From JBLFWJ01 sp047611425 (GTDB lineage: Bacteria; Bacteroidota; Bacteroidia; UBA10329): a stretch of DNA of 14,732 bases. Shown here piece after piece: positions 5,643 through 13,750 of this stretch. A program made the translations under genes and the position numbers. How positions within the stretch are numbered: the first letter of the stretch is position 1; each line of letters opens with the position of its first letter. Where the stretch lies: contig JBLFWJ010000079.1 of the NCBI GenBank assembly GCA_047611425.1, positions 1-14,732 of the forward strand, in the 5' to 3' direction. The notes beneath the pieces are model-generated. The model ran no database searches, was not told the DNA's origin, and worked only from the letters and a program-made list of their open reading frames with translations.

Positions 5643-8236
5643 TTACTATGCCCACAACTCACGCATTTTAAACAGCCTTCCTCGTAGATCAGACCTTCAG
5701 GGTCTGAGCAAGAAGGACAAGTTTTGTCGGCAGCCACGGTACCATCAGGAATGTATCGTTTAAGAGTGCGTTCGACTCCGTTTTTCCAGGTGTTGATGTT
5801 CTCATCAAACAAGTTGAGGCGTGAAACCAAATTCACAACATAGGGCAATGGCATGCCATGACGCAAGACTCCTGAGATCAGCTTGGCGTAATTCCAAAAC
5901 TCCTTGTTGAAGCTTCTCGATAGGCCTTCATGCGTAACTCGATAGCCATCCTTATCCATGTATTGAAAATCGTATCGGGCTTCACCGTCATCACTTCGGC
6001 CTTTGATTACCCAACCTTTTTCTACCCAACCTGGTAGATGGAAACTGTCCTGCACCTTTCCGGTGAAGACTTCATAAGGCCGACCGTTCAATAAACCAAC
6101 AACCGCCATCCACTGCACGTTGTCGTTTTTGAATCGTACAATTTCAGATTCCAATTTTTCAGGACGAGTAGGAGGACGTGTTTCAATGATTTTGTCAAGT
6201 GCTTCTTCCTTCGTTTCAGTGGAAACGAGCACGCCTGAACGTGAACCATCACGGTAAACGGTAATTCCTTTTACGCCTTGGCTCCAAGCGTTCATGTAAA
6301 TCTCACCCACACGTTTTTCACTTACATCTTCCGGAAGGTTGATGGTAGAGCTGATGGAGTGGGTGATGTACTTCTGAACCATCGCCTGCAATTTCACGCG
6401 CTGGGCCCAATCAATTTCTGGCGCTGTCGATCCTACATAAGGATTTCCTTCCTCAGAATCTGTTCCATTTACACGCATCCACTCCTTCAATTTCGGGTGG
6501 AATACAGTGAACTCCTCCCAACGGTCGCCCAATTCATCTATGTATGAAACGTTGGCATCGGGGGTGTTTTGCATCACCTTACGTCTACGTTTGTAGCTAG
6601 TCATGAACACGGGTTCAATACCTGAAGAAGTTTGAGCCAGCATGCTTAAAGTACCGGTTGGCGCAACCGTACTGATGGAAATATTCCTTCGTCCGTGTTG
6701 CATCATTCGGTCGTATACCTCTGGGAAATCCTTGCGCATCATCCCAACAAATTCAGATGTGTTCTCGATGGCTGGATCAAAATCTTTGAACTGACCACGC
6801 TCGATTGACATATCGATGGAAGAGTTGAATTCTGCGTCAAACTTGGTGCGCATCATCTTCTCAACTTCCACCGAAGCCTCGTCCGTGTCAAACTTCAATC
6901 CTAGTGCTGCAACTGTATCAGCCAAAGCGGTAAATCCAAGCCCGGTTCTTCGACCGTTCTTACCTGCATCGTACAGCAATTGCCAAGTTTCAACTTCTAC
7001 TTGCTTAACCTTATCTGGCTCTGGGTCGCTCTTCACCTTATCCAATATTCGCTCAATCGACTCCAGCTCGAGATCAACCAAATCATCCATTAAGCGCTGA
7101 GACTCATAAGTGGTCTTCCACAATTTTTGGTGATTGAATTTCGCTTCAGGCGTAAATGGATTTTCAACAAAAGAGTAAAGATTGATGGCGATTAATCGGC
7201 AGCTATCGCCTCCTTGCATCGCAATCTCAGAACAAGGATTTGTGCTCGTATTCTTGAATCCAGGGTAAACTGAGGATGTAGAATAGTGGTGCTGACGATC
7301 CCAGAAAATCAAACCTGGCTCGGCCGTGTTGTGTGCACACTTAATAATTGTGTTCCAGAGTTTTCTGGCATTCACCGTTTTGGTAATGTCCGGGTCGGTT
7401 GATTCAATTGGCCAGCGATGCGTGTAATCGGTATTGTCTCGAACCGCACTCATGAATTCATCGGAAATTCGAACCGAAATATTCGCCCCGGTTACTTTGG
7501 TCAAGTCTTGCTTGATGGTGATGAAATCCTCGACATCCGGATGGGCAATGTCCATGGTGATCATCAAAGCCCCGCGCCTACCATTCTGAGAAACTTCTCG
7601 TGTCGTATTTGAGAAACGCTCCATGAACGAAACGGCTCCAGAAGTACTTCCTGCGGCATTGTTTACGCGTTCACCTGAAGGTCGAATTGTTGATAGGTCG
7701 ATGCCAACGCCACATCTTCTTTTAAAGAGTTGAACCAATTGCTGATCCGTGTACATGATTCCGCCATACGAGTCATGGATCTCAGGAATCACCACACAGT
7801 TGGAAAGCGAAGCCAACATATGATGGTTGCCCAAAGCGGCCATCACACTTCCTTGTGGAATCACATATTTGAATTCACGAAATAGGTCAAAGATTTCGTC
7901 TTGAGTAAGTGGATGTCTCTGCTGTCCATAATCAGAAAGAAAAGTTGCCTTATTGCCCATTTCAGATGCAGGTCCATACTTCCGTTCAATGCGCGCAAAC
8001 TGCTTCGCCATTCTCAGATGCATGGATTCGGGATTGTCCTCCACATATGCACCATCCTTGTTTTTCATGGCGTATTTATTCATCCAAGTGGTGGCGGCCA
8101 ATTCGTCACCATTAAAGTATTCGAGGCATTTTGCCAATACTTCTTCCTGAGTGAACGTTTTTTCTGGGGATGCTTGAGGTGAGGTTGGGGCTGTTTTCAC
8201 GGCAATGGGTTGAGACATGGTTTTCCAGATTTTCAT
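5633..8236 (-). CDS. nrdJ: Adenosylcobalamin-dependent (class II) ribonucleotide reductase
   Basis: This 867-residue enzyme makes deoxynucleotides using a radical generated from vitamin B12 coenzyme, without oxygen. The pattern is complete. SNC at C147 and SCRLIAINL at C346 are the disulfide-forming pair. NPCSEI (N333, C335, E337) holds the radical Cys with its Asn and Glu partners. The spacings 147-335-346 agree with class II enzymes. APTGTLSMLAQTSSG near 550 is the phosphate-binding loop. The C-terminus carries a Cys-rich zinc-ribbon-like tail (CPSC at 840-843, CLKCVSC at 855-861, SKCG at the end), also usual in Bacteroidota NrdJ and supplying the re-reducing cysteines. ATG at 8236 is used; ATG at 8218 (MSQPIAVK) is an equally plausible start and follows GGAAAACC. 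No cobalamin riboswitch or NrdR box is evident upstream. It overlaps the DUF2834 gene downstream and diverges from the desaturase gene. Confidence 0.96.
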   Translation of the reverse strand: MKIWKTMSQPIAVKTAPTSPQASPEKTFTQEEVLAKCLEYFNGDELAATTWMNKYAMKNKDGAYVEDNPESMHLRMAKQFARIERKYGPASEMGNKATFLSDYGQQRHPLTQDEIFDLFREFKYVIPQGSVMAALGNHHMLASLSNCVVIPEIHDSYGGIMYTDQQLVQLFKRRCGVGIDLSTIRPSGERVNNAAGSTSGAVSFMERFSNTTREVSQNGRRGALMITMDIAHPDVEDFITIKQDLTKVTGANISVRISDEFMSAVRDNTDYTHRWPIESTDPDITKTVNARKLWNTIIKCAHNTAEPGLIFWDRQHHYSTSSVYPGFKNTSTNPCSEIAMQGGDSCRLIAINLYSFVENPFTPEAKFNHQKLWKTTYESQRLMDDLVDLELESIERILDKVKSDPEPDKVKQVEVETWQLLYDAGKNGRRTGLGFTALADTVAALGLKFDTDEASVEVEKMMRTKFDAEFNSSIDMSIERGQFKDFDPAIENTSEFVGMMRKDFPEVYDRMMQHGRRNISISTVAPTGTLSMLAQTSSGIEPVFMTSYKRRRKVMQNTPDANVSYIDELGDRWEEFTVFHPKLKEWMRVNGTDSEEGNPYVGSTAPEIDWAQRVKLQAMVQKYITHSISSTINLPEDVSEKRVGEIYMNAWSQGVKGITVYRDGSRSGVLVSTETKEEALDKIIETRPPTRPEKLESEIVRFKNDNVQWMAVVGLLNGRPYEVFTGKVQDSFHLPGWVEKGWVIKGRSDDGEARYDFQYMDKDGYRVTHEGLSRSFNKEFWNYAKLISGVLRHGMPLPYVVNLVSRLNLFDENINTWKNGVERTLKRYIPDGTVAADKTCPSCSDPEGLIYEEGCLKCVSCGHSKCG

Positions 8237-8536
8237 TGAAAATGAGTTGATGAATTTATTGATGAAAATGATGGGTTTACATGGGTCGGTTTCACTCTAC
8301 CAACATTTGCCTGTTAGTATCGATGTTAAGTAGCTGAAACTCAAAGCAGATGAATATTCAAAACTGACTACAATCATCTAACAGAGTAACCTCATAAATA
8401 TTGCTGTAAGCGGTGCCCACCTTGCAACCCTGAGTTAATTGGCATTTATTAAGTTTCATTATCGAGCTTTTTAAAACATCTGCTAACTCTTAGGGGTTAC
8501 CTTTGCACTCCCTAATAGTGAGTAAAACCATAATTC
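8237..8536. other. 300-bp divergent intergenic region between nrdJ and desaturase
   Basis: No gene, tRNA or recognised riboswitch is seen. It contains a TTGATGAA direct repeat at 12-bp spacing (8247-8254, 8259-8266) in the nrdJ leader, a perfect 10-bp palindrome TGAATATTCA (8351-8360), and the desaturase promoter element at its right end. I find no TAnnTTTG in the nrdJ direction, so the nrdJ promoter is not located. Confidence 0.6.
8498..8505 (+). promoter_or_regulatory. Bacteroidota-type -7 element for the desaturase gene
   Basis: TACCTTTG matches the Bacteroidota sigma-ABfr -7 consensus TAnnTTTG at every fixed position. It ends 31 bp before the desaturase ATG, which would give a short 5' leader of about 25 bases. 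The expected -33 TTG is only approximated by a T-rich run at 8468-8472. Confidence 0.6.
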
Positions 8537-9640
8537 ATGAGAAGACCTAAGTATTCACGTACATCTGACGTAGAGTTTGTAAAGACTTTAAAGGCCAGAG
8601 TTGCTGCTTATTTCGATGAGAAGAAGATTTCGAGAAACGCAAATGGAGCCATGGTTCTTAAAACTGTGATTATGCTATTGATGTATTTCGGCCCATTGGT
8701 TCTAATTATCTCAGGCATTGTAGCGCATCCCTTCCTTCTTTTTTGCTTATGGGTTATGATGGCCTTTGGAATGGTTGGTATTGGCATGTCTGTTATGCAC
8801 GATGCTAATCATGGTTCTTATTCTAAGAATCCGAAGGTGAATGCGGCTTTAGGCTATCTATTGAATATGGCCGGAGGTGGCAGTACCAAGGTTTGGAAGA
8901 TTCAGCATAATGTATTGCATCATTCTTTCACGAATATTGAAGGCCACGATGGTGATATTGATACTGGTGGGTTGCTGAGGCTATCGCCAAACACAAAGCG
9001 CCTAGGAATACATCGGTTGCAGTTTTTCTACGCTTGGTTCCTTTATGGATTGACAACCATCAACTGGTCCACTTTTAAGGATTACTTACAAATGGCCAAG
9101 TACAGAAAACGTGGACTTACAGTAAAAAGTAAGAAGCAATTCACGATTCAGATTACTCGGATGACCTTAGCCAAGATTGCATATTATGTGATTTTCTTAA
9201 TTCTGCCAATGACATTTTCGGCCGCGCCTTGGTGGATGACATTGATGTTTTTCTTCACCATGCATTTTGTTGCTGGAATAATTAGTTCAACAGTATTTCA
9301 AGCCGCTCATGTTGTGCCTGAAACAGCGTATCCAAACCTTGAAGAAGATGGTAGCGTGCAGCACAATTGGTTTGTACACCAGCTAAAAACCACTTGCAAT
9401 TTCTCTTCCAATAGCCGCATTTTTTCGTGGTATGTAGGTGGATTGAATTATCAAATTGAGCATCACCTATTCCCGAACATTAGCCACATTCATTATCGCA
9501 AGATATCTGAGATTGTACGTAAGACAAGTCGTGAGTTCCATCTTCCTTATCACGAGCACTCGAACTTTGCGACTGTTATGTGGGCGCACGCAAAGCATCT
9601 TTGGAGATTGGGAAGAAAAGATGCCGTTGCGGTAGCCTAA
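8537..9640 (+). CDS. Membrane fatty acid desaturase (acyl-lipid / acyl-CoA type)
   Basis: This 367-residue integral membrane di-iron enzyme inserts a double bond into fatty acyl chains using O2. It has the three histidine boxes: HDANH (88-92), HNVLHH (124-129) and QIEHH (306-310), plus HNWFVH (276-281). The QxxHH third box, with Gln replacing the first His, is typical of the front-end/delta-6-like branch and related bacterial desaturases. There is no N-terminal cytochrome b5 domain, so electrons must come from a separate ferredoxin or similar. Hydrophobic segments lie at about 40-62, 66-86, 210-228 and 232-256. ATG at 8537 follows a good -7 promoter element. The regiospecificity cannot be told from the sequence. 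It is divergent from nrdJ and probably monocistronic, given the 103-bp gap and new promoter before the next gene. Confidence 0.93.
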   Translation: MRRPKYSRTSDVEFVKTLKARVAAYFDEKKISRNANGAMVLKTVIMLLMYFGPLVLIISGIVAHPFLLFCLWVMMAFGMVGIGMSVMHDANHGSYSKNPKVNAALGYLLNMAGGGSTKVWKIQHNVLHHSFTNIEGHDGDIDTGGLLRLSPNTKRLGIHRLQFFYAWFLYGLTTINWSTFKDYLQMAKYRKRGLTVKSKKQFTIQITRMTLAKIAYYVIFLILPMTFSAAPWWMTLMFFFTMHFVAGIISSTVFQAAHVVPETAYPNLEEDGSVQHNWFVHQLKTTCNFSSNSRIFSWYVGGLNYQIEHHLFPNISHIHYRKISEIVRKTSREFHLPYHEHSNFATVMWAHAKHLWRLGRKDAVAVA

Positions 9641-9641
9641 T

Positions 9642-9659
9642 CCCCGTTTTCCAACGAGG
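9642..9659 (+). terminator. Weak hairpin after the desaturase gene
   Basis: CCCCGTT (9642-9648) pairs with AACGAGG (9653-9659) around TTCC with one C:A mismatch, starting just after the desaturase stop. A real T-tract is missing, so this is only a candidate. Confidence 0.3.
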
Positions 9660-9724
9660 ATAGATGGATTCTCAAACTTCTTCTTTATCCGTTTTTGAAT
9701 CGGAATTTCACTTGTTCAGACACG

Positions 9725-9742
9725 TATATTTGGCGCGCCCAA
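9725..9742 (+). promoter_or_regulatory. Promoter -7 element and overlapping palindrome before proline dehydrogenase
   Basis: TATATTTG (9725-9732) is a full match to TAnnTTTG. It runs directly into the 8-bp palindrome GGCGCGCC (9732-9739), within TTGG-CGCGC-CCAA (9730-9742). The start of transcription would be near 9739, only about 5 bases before ATG 9744, or about 17 bases before the alternative ATG 9756. A palindrome at the start point could be an operator. No good -33 TTG is seen at normal spacing. Confidence 0.5.
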
Positions 9743-9743
9743 C

Positions 9744-10919
9744 ATGGGTTTAGCGATGAAATTTGACGACACTGAAATTGCCTTCTCTGATAAGACGGAT
9801 TATGACCTAAGGCGGGCACAATGGCTATTCTCATTGGTTGGAAGTCCAGCAATGGTTAAGCTTGGAAGTGGGGCGGTTAGTTTAGCACTTGGCTTGCATC
9901 TTCCGGTTAAAGGCTTGATTCGTCAAACGGTTTTCAAACAGTTTTGTGGAGGTGAATCGATAGAAAAGAGCGAAGGAACGATTGCTCGATTGTACGCATC
10001 CGACATCAGAACGATTCTCGATTTTAGCGCAGAAGGAAAGGAAACCGAATCCGATTTTAATCGAGCAGCAAAGGAGACAATGGCTTCTATTGAGAAAGCC
10101 AAGGAAGATTTGCGGATCCCATTCGGAGTTTTTAAACCGACCGGCCTCGCAAGAATGGGGTTGTTGGAAAAGCTGAACAAAGGGGAGAGACTATCTAAAG
10201 AAGAGGAGAAAGAAAAGGATTTGGTGATGTTGCGCATACGGGGAATTATCCTTTCCGGTGTTGAGCATGATGTTCCGGTTCACGTTGATGCAGAGGAAAC
10301 TTGGATTCAAGATGCGGTGGATGATATCGTGTATGATCTTATGCTTGAGTTTAACAGGGAGAAGGTAATGGTCTTCAATACGGTGCAACTGTATAGGAAT
10401 GATCGGTTGGATTATTTGAAAAACACGATTGACAGAGCAAAGAAGGATGGAATTAAATCCGGCTTTAAGTTGGTGCGTGGTGCATACATGGAAAAGGAGC
10501 GTGAACGGGCAGAAAAGATGGGATATCCTTCACCTATCCACAAAACGAAAGAAGATACGGATAGAGACTACGATCTAGCTATCGATGTTTGTCTTGACAA
10601 TTATCCAGATGTAAGTGTTTTTGCCGGTACTCATAATGAAAAAAGTTCCGCCCACCTTGCAGAGGAAGTGATTAAACGCGGCATTGATAAAGGCGATATG
10701 CGAATCTTTTTCGCTCAACTATACGGTATGAGCGACCATATCAGTTACAACTTAGCAAAGCAGGGTTTTAATGTATTGAAATATGTTCCCTATGGCCCGA
10801 TATCGGATGTAATGCCATACTTGATTCGCAGAGCAGAAGAGAATACATCTGTAGCCGGCCAAACAGGTCGCGAACTCTCGTTGATTGACCAGGAACTGAA
10901 GCGAAGGGCGAAGACCTGA
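9744..10919 (+). CDS. Proline dehydrogenase (single-domain, FAD-dependent)
   Basis: This 391-residue protein oxidises L-proline to pyrroline-5-carboxylate, passing electrons to the quinone pool through FAD at the membrane face. Diagnostic motifs are FKPTGLAR (130-137), DAEETWIQ (182-189), LVRGAYM (243-249), YPSPIHKTKEDTDRDYD (261-277), FAGTHN (293-298), QLYGM (326-330), KYVPYGP (346-352) and the substrate-binding RRAEEN (362-367). It lacks the fused P5C dehydrogenase domain of PutA; the region between 140 and 165 is a charged KE-rich insertion like those in eukaryote-style monofunctional enzymes. ATG 9744 is used, but ATG 9756 (MKFDDTEIAF) fits family N-termini better and leaves room for a leader after the promoter. 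It ends with TGA; the hybrid kinase follows 55 bp later in the same direction and may be cotranscribed. Confidence 0.95.
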   Translation: MGLAMKFDDTEIAFSDKTDYDLRRAQWLFSLVGSPAMVKLGSGAVSLALGLHLPVKGLIRQTVFKQFCGGESIEKSEGTIARLYASDIRTILDFSAEGKETESDFNRAAKETMASIEKAKEDLRIPFGVFKPTGLARMGLLEKLNKGERLSKEEEKEKDLVMLRIRGIILSGVEHDVPVHVDAEETWIQDAVDDIVYDLMLEFNREKVMVFNTVQLYRNDRLDYLKNTIDRAKKDGIKSGFKLVRGAYMEKERERAEKMGYPSPIHKTKEDTDRDYDLAIDVCLDNYPDVSVFAGTHNEKSSAHLAEEVIKRGIDKGDMRIFFAQLYGMSDHISYNLAKQGFNVLKYVPYGPISDVMPYLIRRAEENTSVAGQTGRELSLIDQELKRRAKT

Positions 10920-10974
10920 AAATTTCCGAACATTTTAGTAGTATTCGCGTACATGGTGCGTTGAATTTGCTTTA

Positions 10975-13662
10975 ATGGCGAAGAAAAAAACCAACAGAGA
11001 GGCCGTAGAATATCTATCGGCTGCGCCCAATCCAGCATTCCGATCATTATTGGAACATGCGGAGCGAGGCGTTATTATCATGGACAGCGACTTCGTAGTG
11101 AAGTGGTTTAATGCCGTGGCTGCACGCGGGGTTAAAATCGTCACCAACAACCGTTTAAAAGTTGGCAAGAGCTACTGGGACTACGTCCTGCGAGACGCCA
11201 ACAAAACCTTCTTTAGAAACTTCAACCTGGCTCTACAAGGAAAAAGCATTTCCGTTGAGAAGAAATTGAGCTTGGATAATGGCCGTGTTGTTTGGGTTGA
11301 TGGCCGATTTACACCACTCTTAGACAAAGAAGGAATTACGATCGGAGTGATTTATTCTTACAAGAACATCACTCGGAAAAAACAATACGAGGAACACCGT
11401 GAGCAGAATGACCACATGCTTAAGGCGGTCACAAGCAATGAAAATCACGCCTTTATGATGGTTGATTCGAAATACAAGGTCAAATATTTTAATACTGGTT
11501 GGGATAAGGTGCTGCCTGGTTCAGTCACCTTGAAAGAAGAAGCCGTTTTGTTTGATGGCCTGCCAGATGATTGGAGTGAAGATATTCTTGGCGGTCTGAT
11601 GATTTGCCGAAATGGAGGTAAGGTGGCATTGGAACTTTCTGACCCGATAAACCCAGAAAAAGTTTCTCAATTCCACTTGAGTAAGGTGGAAGGGACAGAT
11701 TCAAAGGATTTCCATTTTGTGATCTGGGGAGATGATATCAGCGATAAAGTTCAGGCGCAAAAGGCATTGAGAGATTCTGAGTCGAACCTTCGCGCAATGG
11801 TTAACAACAATAACCAGTCATTCTTCTTGGTTGATCTTGATATGAACGTGGAGGCATTCAATCGAGCTGCCTTACGCACGGTAAAATCGCTTCACAATAC
11901 TGATTTGCAGGTTGGTGAGCCATTGATGTCATTCTTACCTGGTGAGAATATGATTCAATTGAGGGAGGAAGCAAAAAGGGCATTTCAAGGACAAACTATT
12001 AAAGTTGAAAAGTACCTACGTGTGAATGGCAAGGAGTACTGGTTCGACCGGCATTACAATCCGGAGGTACTACCCGGAAGTTCACAGATTGATAGGATTA
12101 CTATCTGGTCCATGGACATTACAGATCGTAAGCTTGCTGAAAAGGCACTTCGTGAAAGCGAGAAGAGATTCAAACAATTGGCGTCATTGACTCCAGTTGG
12201 AATTTATCAGACTGATAAATACGGGAATACCGTGTATATGAATGATAGTTTATTGCGCACATTAGGGGTTGATCTTACCGAAGCACTCACTGGTGAGTGG
12301 ATGGAACGCGTTCATCCCGATGACAACTCGAATGTTCGCCAAGCTTGGAAAAAAGCAAGTGGCAGCGTACAAGAATTCTCCTTAGAGTTTAGAATCAAAC
12401 ATCCGAATGGAAATTATAATCACGTAATTGAAACAGCTCAACCGATGTACAACAACATTGACGAATACACAGGGTTTATTGGTACCGTGCTGGACATTAC
12501 CCAGCAAAAAGAGAATCAAGAATTGGGAGAGCAAAAGGCTTTAGCCGAACGTTCATTAAAATTCAGATCCGACTTCCTCGCAAGCATGAGTCATGAGATG
12601 AGAACGCCACTGAATGGAATTCTTGGAATGTCCGAAGCCCTGTTAGACTCGAACATTGATGCCGAACAAAGAAAGCAGTTAGACAACATTTTCGAATCCG
12701 CAAAGGATTTGAAGTCTATCGTAAATGAAGTATTAGACCTGGCAAAAATTGAAGCGGGAAAAACCACCCTTGAAATGGGTGAGATTTCTCTCGAAGAACT
12801 GGCCGACACAATTATGACTCGGCACGCACAAGAGGCCAATCAAAACAACCTTGGTTTGAATTGGATTCCTGCGCCTGATGGGACAATAATTAAAACCGAT
12901 AGAAGAAGGCTTATTCAAGTTTTGTCCAATTTGGTGCGTAATGCACTAAAATTCACAGAGAAAGGTAGCGTTACGATAAAAGCCTCCCAGGAAAATGACC
13001 TTTTCCGTTTTGAGATTAGGGATACTGGACACGGAATCAAAGAGTCCGAATTGTCTAAGCTCTTTAAAGAGTTCTCGCAACTGGATCATACCACTGCTCA
13101 GGCCTTGGAGGGTACAGGCCTAGGCTTAAGTATTTGCAAAAAGTTGGTAAACATGCTAGGCGGTGAGATAGGTGTAGAAAGCACCGTGGGGGAAGGAAGT
13201 ATTTTCTGGTTTACTATTCAATCCAAAGCAGAATCTGCACCATTAATGAGGTCGTTGGGTCCAGAGGAGATTAAGCTAAGGGTTGAGTTTCCTTCGAAAA
13301 TGAAAGTGCTTTTGGTGGAGGATAATCTAATTAATCAGCAAGCATTTAAGCTCATGCTGGAAAAAATGGGATGTGATGTAACTATGGCATCTGATGGGCT
13401 TGAGGCCGTTCGACACAGTAGAAAGGCTGAGTACGACATCATCTTTATGGATATTCAAATGCCTCGCATGGACGGTATTACTGCTACCCGAACAATCAAG
13501 AAGGAAAACCCTGATAGCGACACACCAATTATTGGGTTGAGCGGAAATATTATTGATCGCGATGAATCCGGTAAGCTGGAATCTGACATGGACGATATGC
13601 TTCTGAAGCCAGTTGTTTCAGACGAATTACGGAGGATGCTATTTAAGTGGGTTGCTGCTTAA
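10975..13662 (+). CDS. Soluble multi-PAS hybrid sensor histidine kinase / response regulator
   Basis: The protein has 895 residues with no signal peptide or membrane helix, so it is predicted cytoplasmic. Four PAS-like sensory units lie at about 20-140, 145-260, 270-390 and 395-512, three with the closing DIT/NIT-type motif (NITRKK, DITDRK, DITQQK). The kinase core follows: HisKA with phospho-accepting H540 (SMSHEMRTPLNGILG), N box VRNALKF (N656), G1 DTGHG (683-687) and G2 GTGLGLS (713-719). The C-terminal receiver starts near 776 (VLLVEDN, D783), has acceptor D826 (IFMDIQMPRMDG), S856 and K878. This is a complete phosphorelay up to the receiver; the next partner (an HPt protein or DNA-binding regulator) is not in the window. 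The signal is unknown. It lies 55 bp after proline dehydrogenase with only a poor promoter match (TGAATTTG, 10962-10969). Confidence 0.94.
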   Translation: MAKKKTNREAVEYLSAAPNPAFRSLLEHAERGVIIMDSDFVVKWFNAVAARGVKIVTNNRLKVGKSYWDYVLRDANKTFFRNFNLALQGKSISVEKKLSLDNGRVVWVDGRFTPLLDKEGITIGVIYSYKNITRKKQYEEHREQNDHMLKAVTSNENHAFMMVDSKYKVKYFNTGWDKVLPGSVTLKEEAVLFDGLPDDWSEDILGGLMICRNGGKVALELSDPINPEKVSQFHLSKVEGTDSKDFHFVIWGDDISDKVQAQKALRDSESNLRAMVNNNNQSFFLVDLDMNVEAFNRAALRTVKSLHNTDLQVGEPLMSFLPGENMIQLREEAKRAFQGQTIKVEKYLRVNGKEYWFDRHYNPEVLPGSSQIDRITIWSMDITDRKLAEKALRESEKRFKQLASLTPVGIYQTDKYGNTVYMNDSLLRTLGVDLTEALTGEWMERVHPDDNSNVRQAWKKASGSVQEFSLEFRIKHPNGNYNHVIETAQPMYNNIDEYTGFIGTVLDITQQKENQELGEQKALAERSLKFRSDFLASMSHEMRTPLNGILGMSEALLDSNIDAEQRKQLDNIFESAKDLKSIVNEVLDLAKIEAGKTTLEMGEISLEELADTIMTRHAQEANQNNLGLNWIPAPDGTIIKTDRRRLIQVLSNLVRNALKFTEKGSVTIKASQENDLFRFEIRDTGHGIKESELSKLFKEFSQLDHTTAQALEGTGLGLSICKKLVNMLGGEIGVESTVGEGSIFWFTIQSKAESAPLMRSLGPEEIKLRVEFPSKMKVLLVEDNLINQQAFKLMLEKMGCDVTMASDGLEAVRHSRKAEYDIIFMDIQMPRMDGITATRTIKKENPDSDTPIIGLSGNIIDRDESGKLESDMDDMLLKPVVSDELRRMLFKWVAA

Positions 13663-13750
13663 CCCGATTACTCTTTGATTTTTTAGAATTTTCAAGCACG
13701 TTCTTCTAACACGTAACTTCAAGCCTTAATTTTCACTTTTTCCAACTCTA

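Noticed and set aside
6278..8182. Several plus-strand open frames within nrdJ
   Set aside because: They are antisense to a full-length, motif-complete nrdJ and have no recognisable protein features.
8233..8245. TCATT-GAA-AATGA hairpin over the nrdJ start codon
   Set aside because: Five AT-rich pairs with a three-base loop are too weak to argue for translational control, and the start itself is uncertain.
8237..8536. Cobalamin riboswitch upstream of the B12-dependent nrdJ
   Set aside because: I could not find a B12 box or the accompanying conserved core in the leader; sequence here shows only short repeats.
9923..10237. Minus-strand open frame inside proline dehydrogenase
   Set aside because: Low-complexity Ser/Phe-rich translation is the expected antisense of a Lys/Glu-rich gene.
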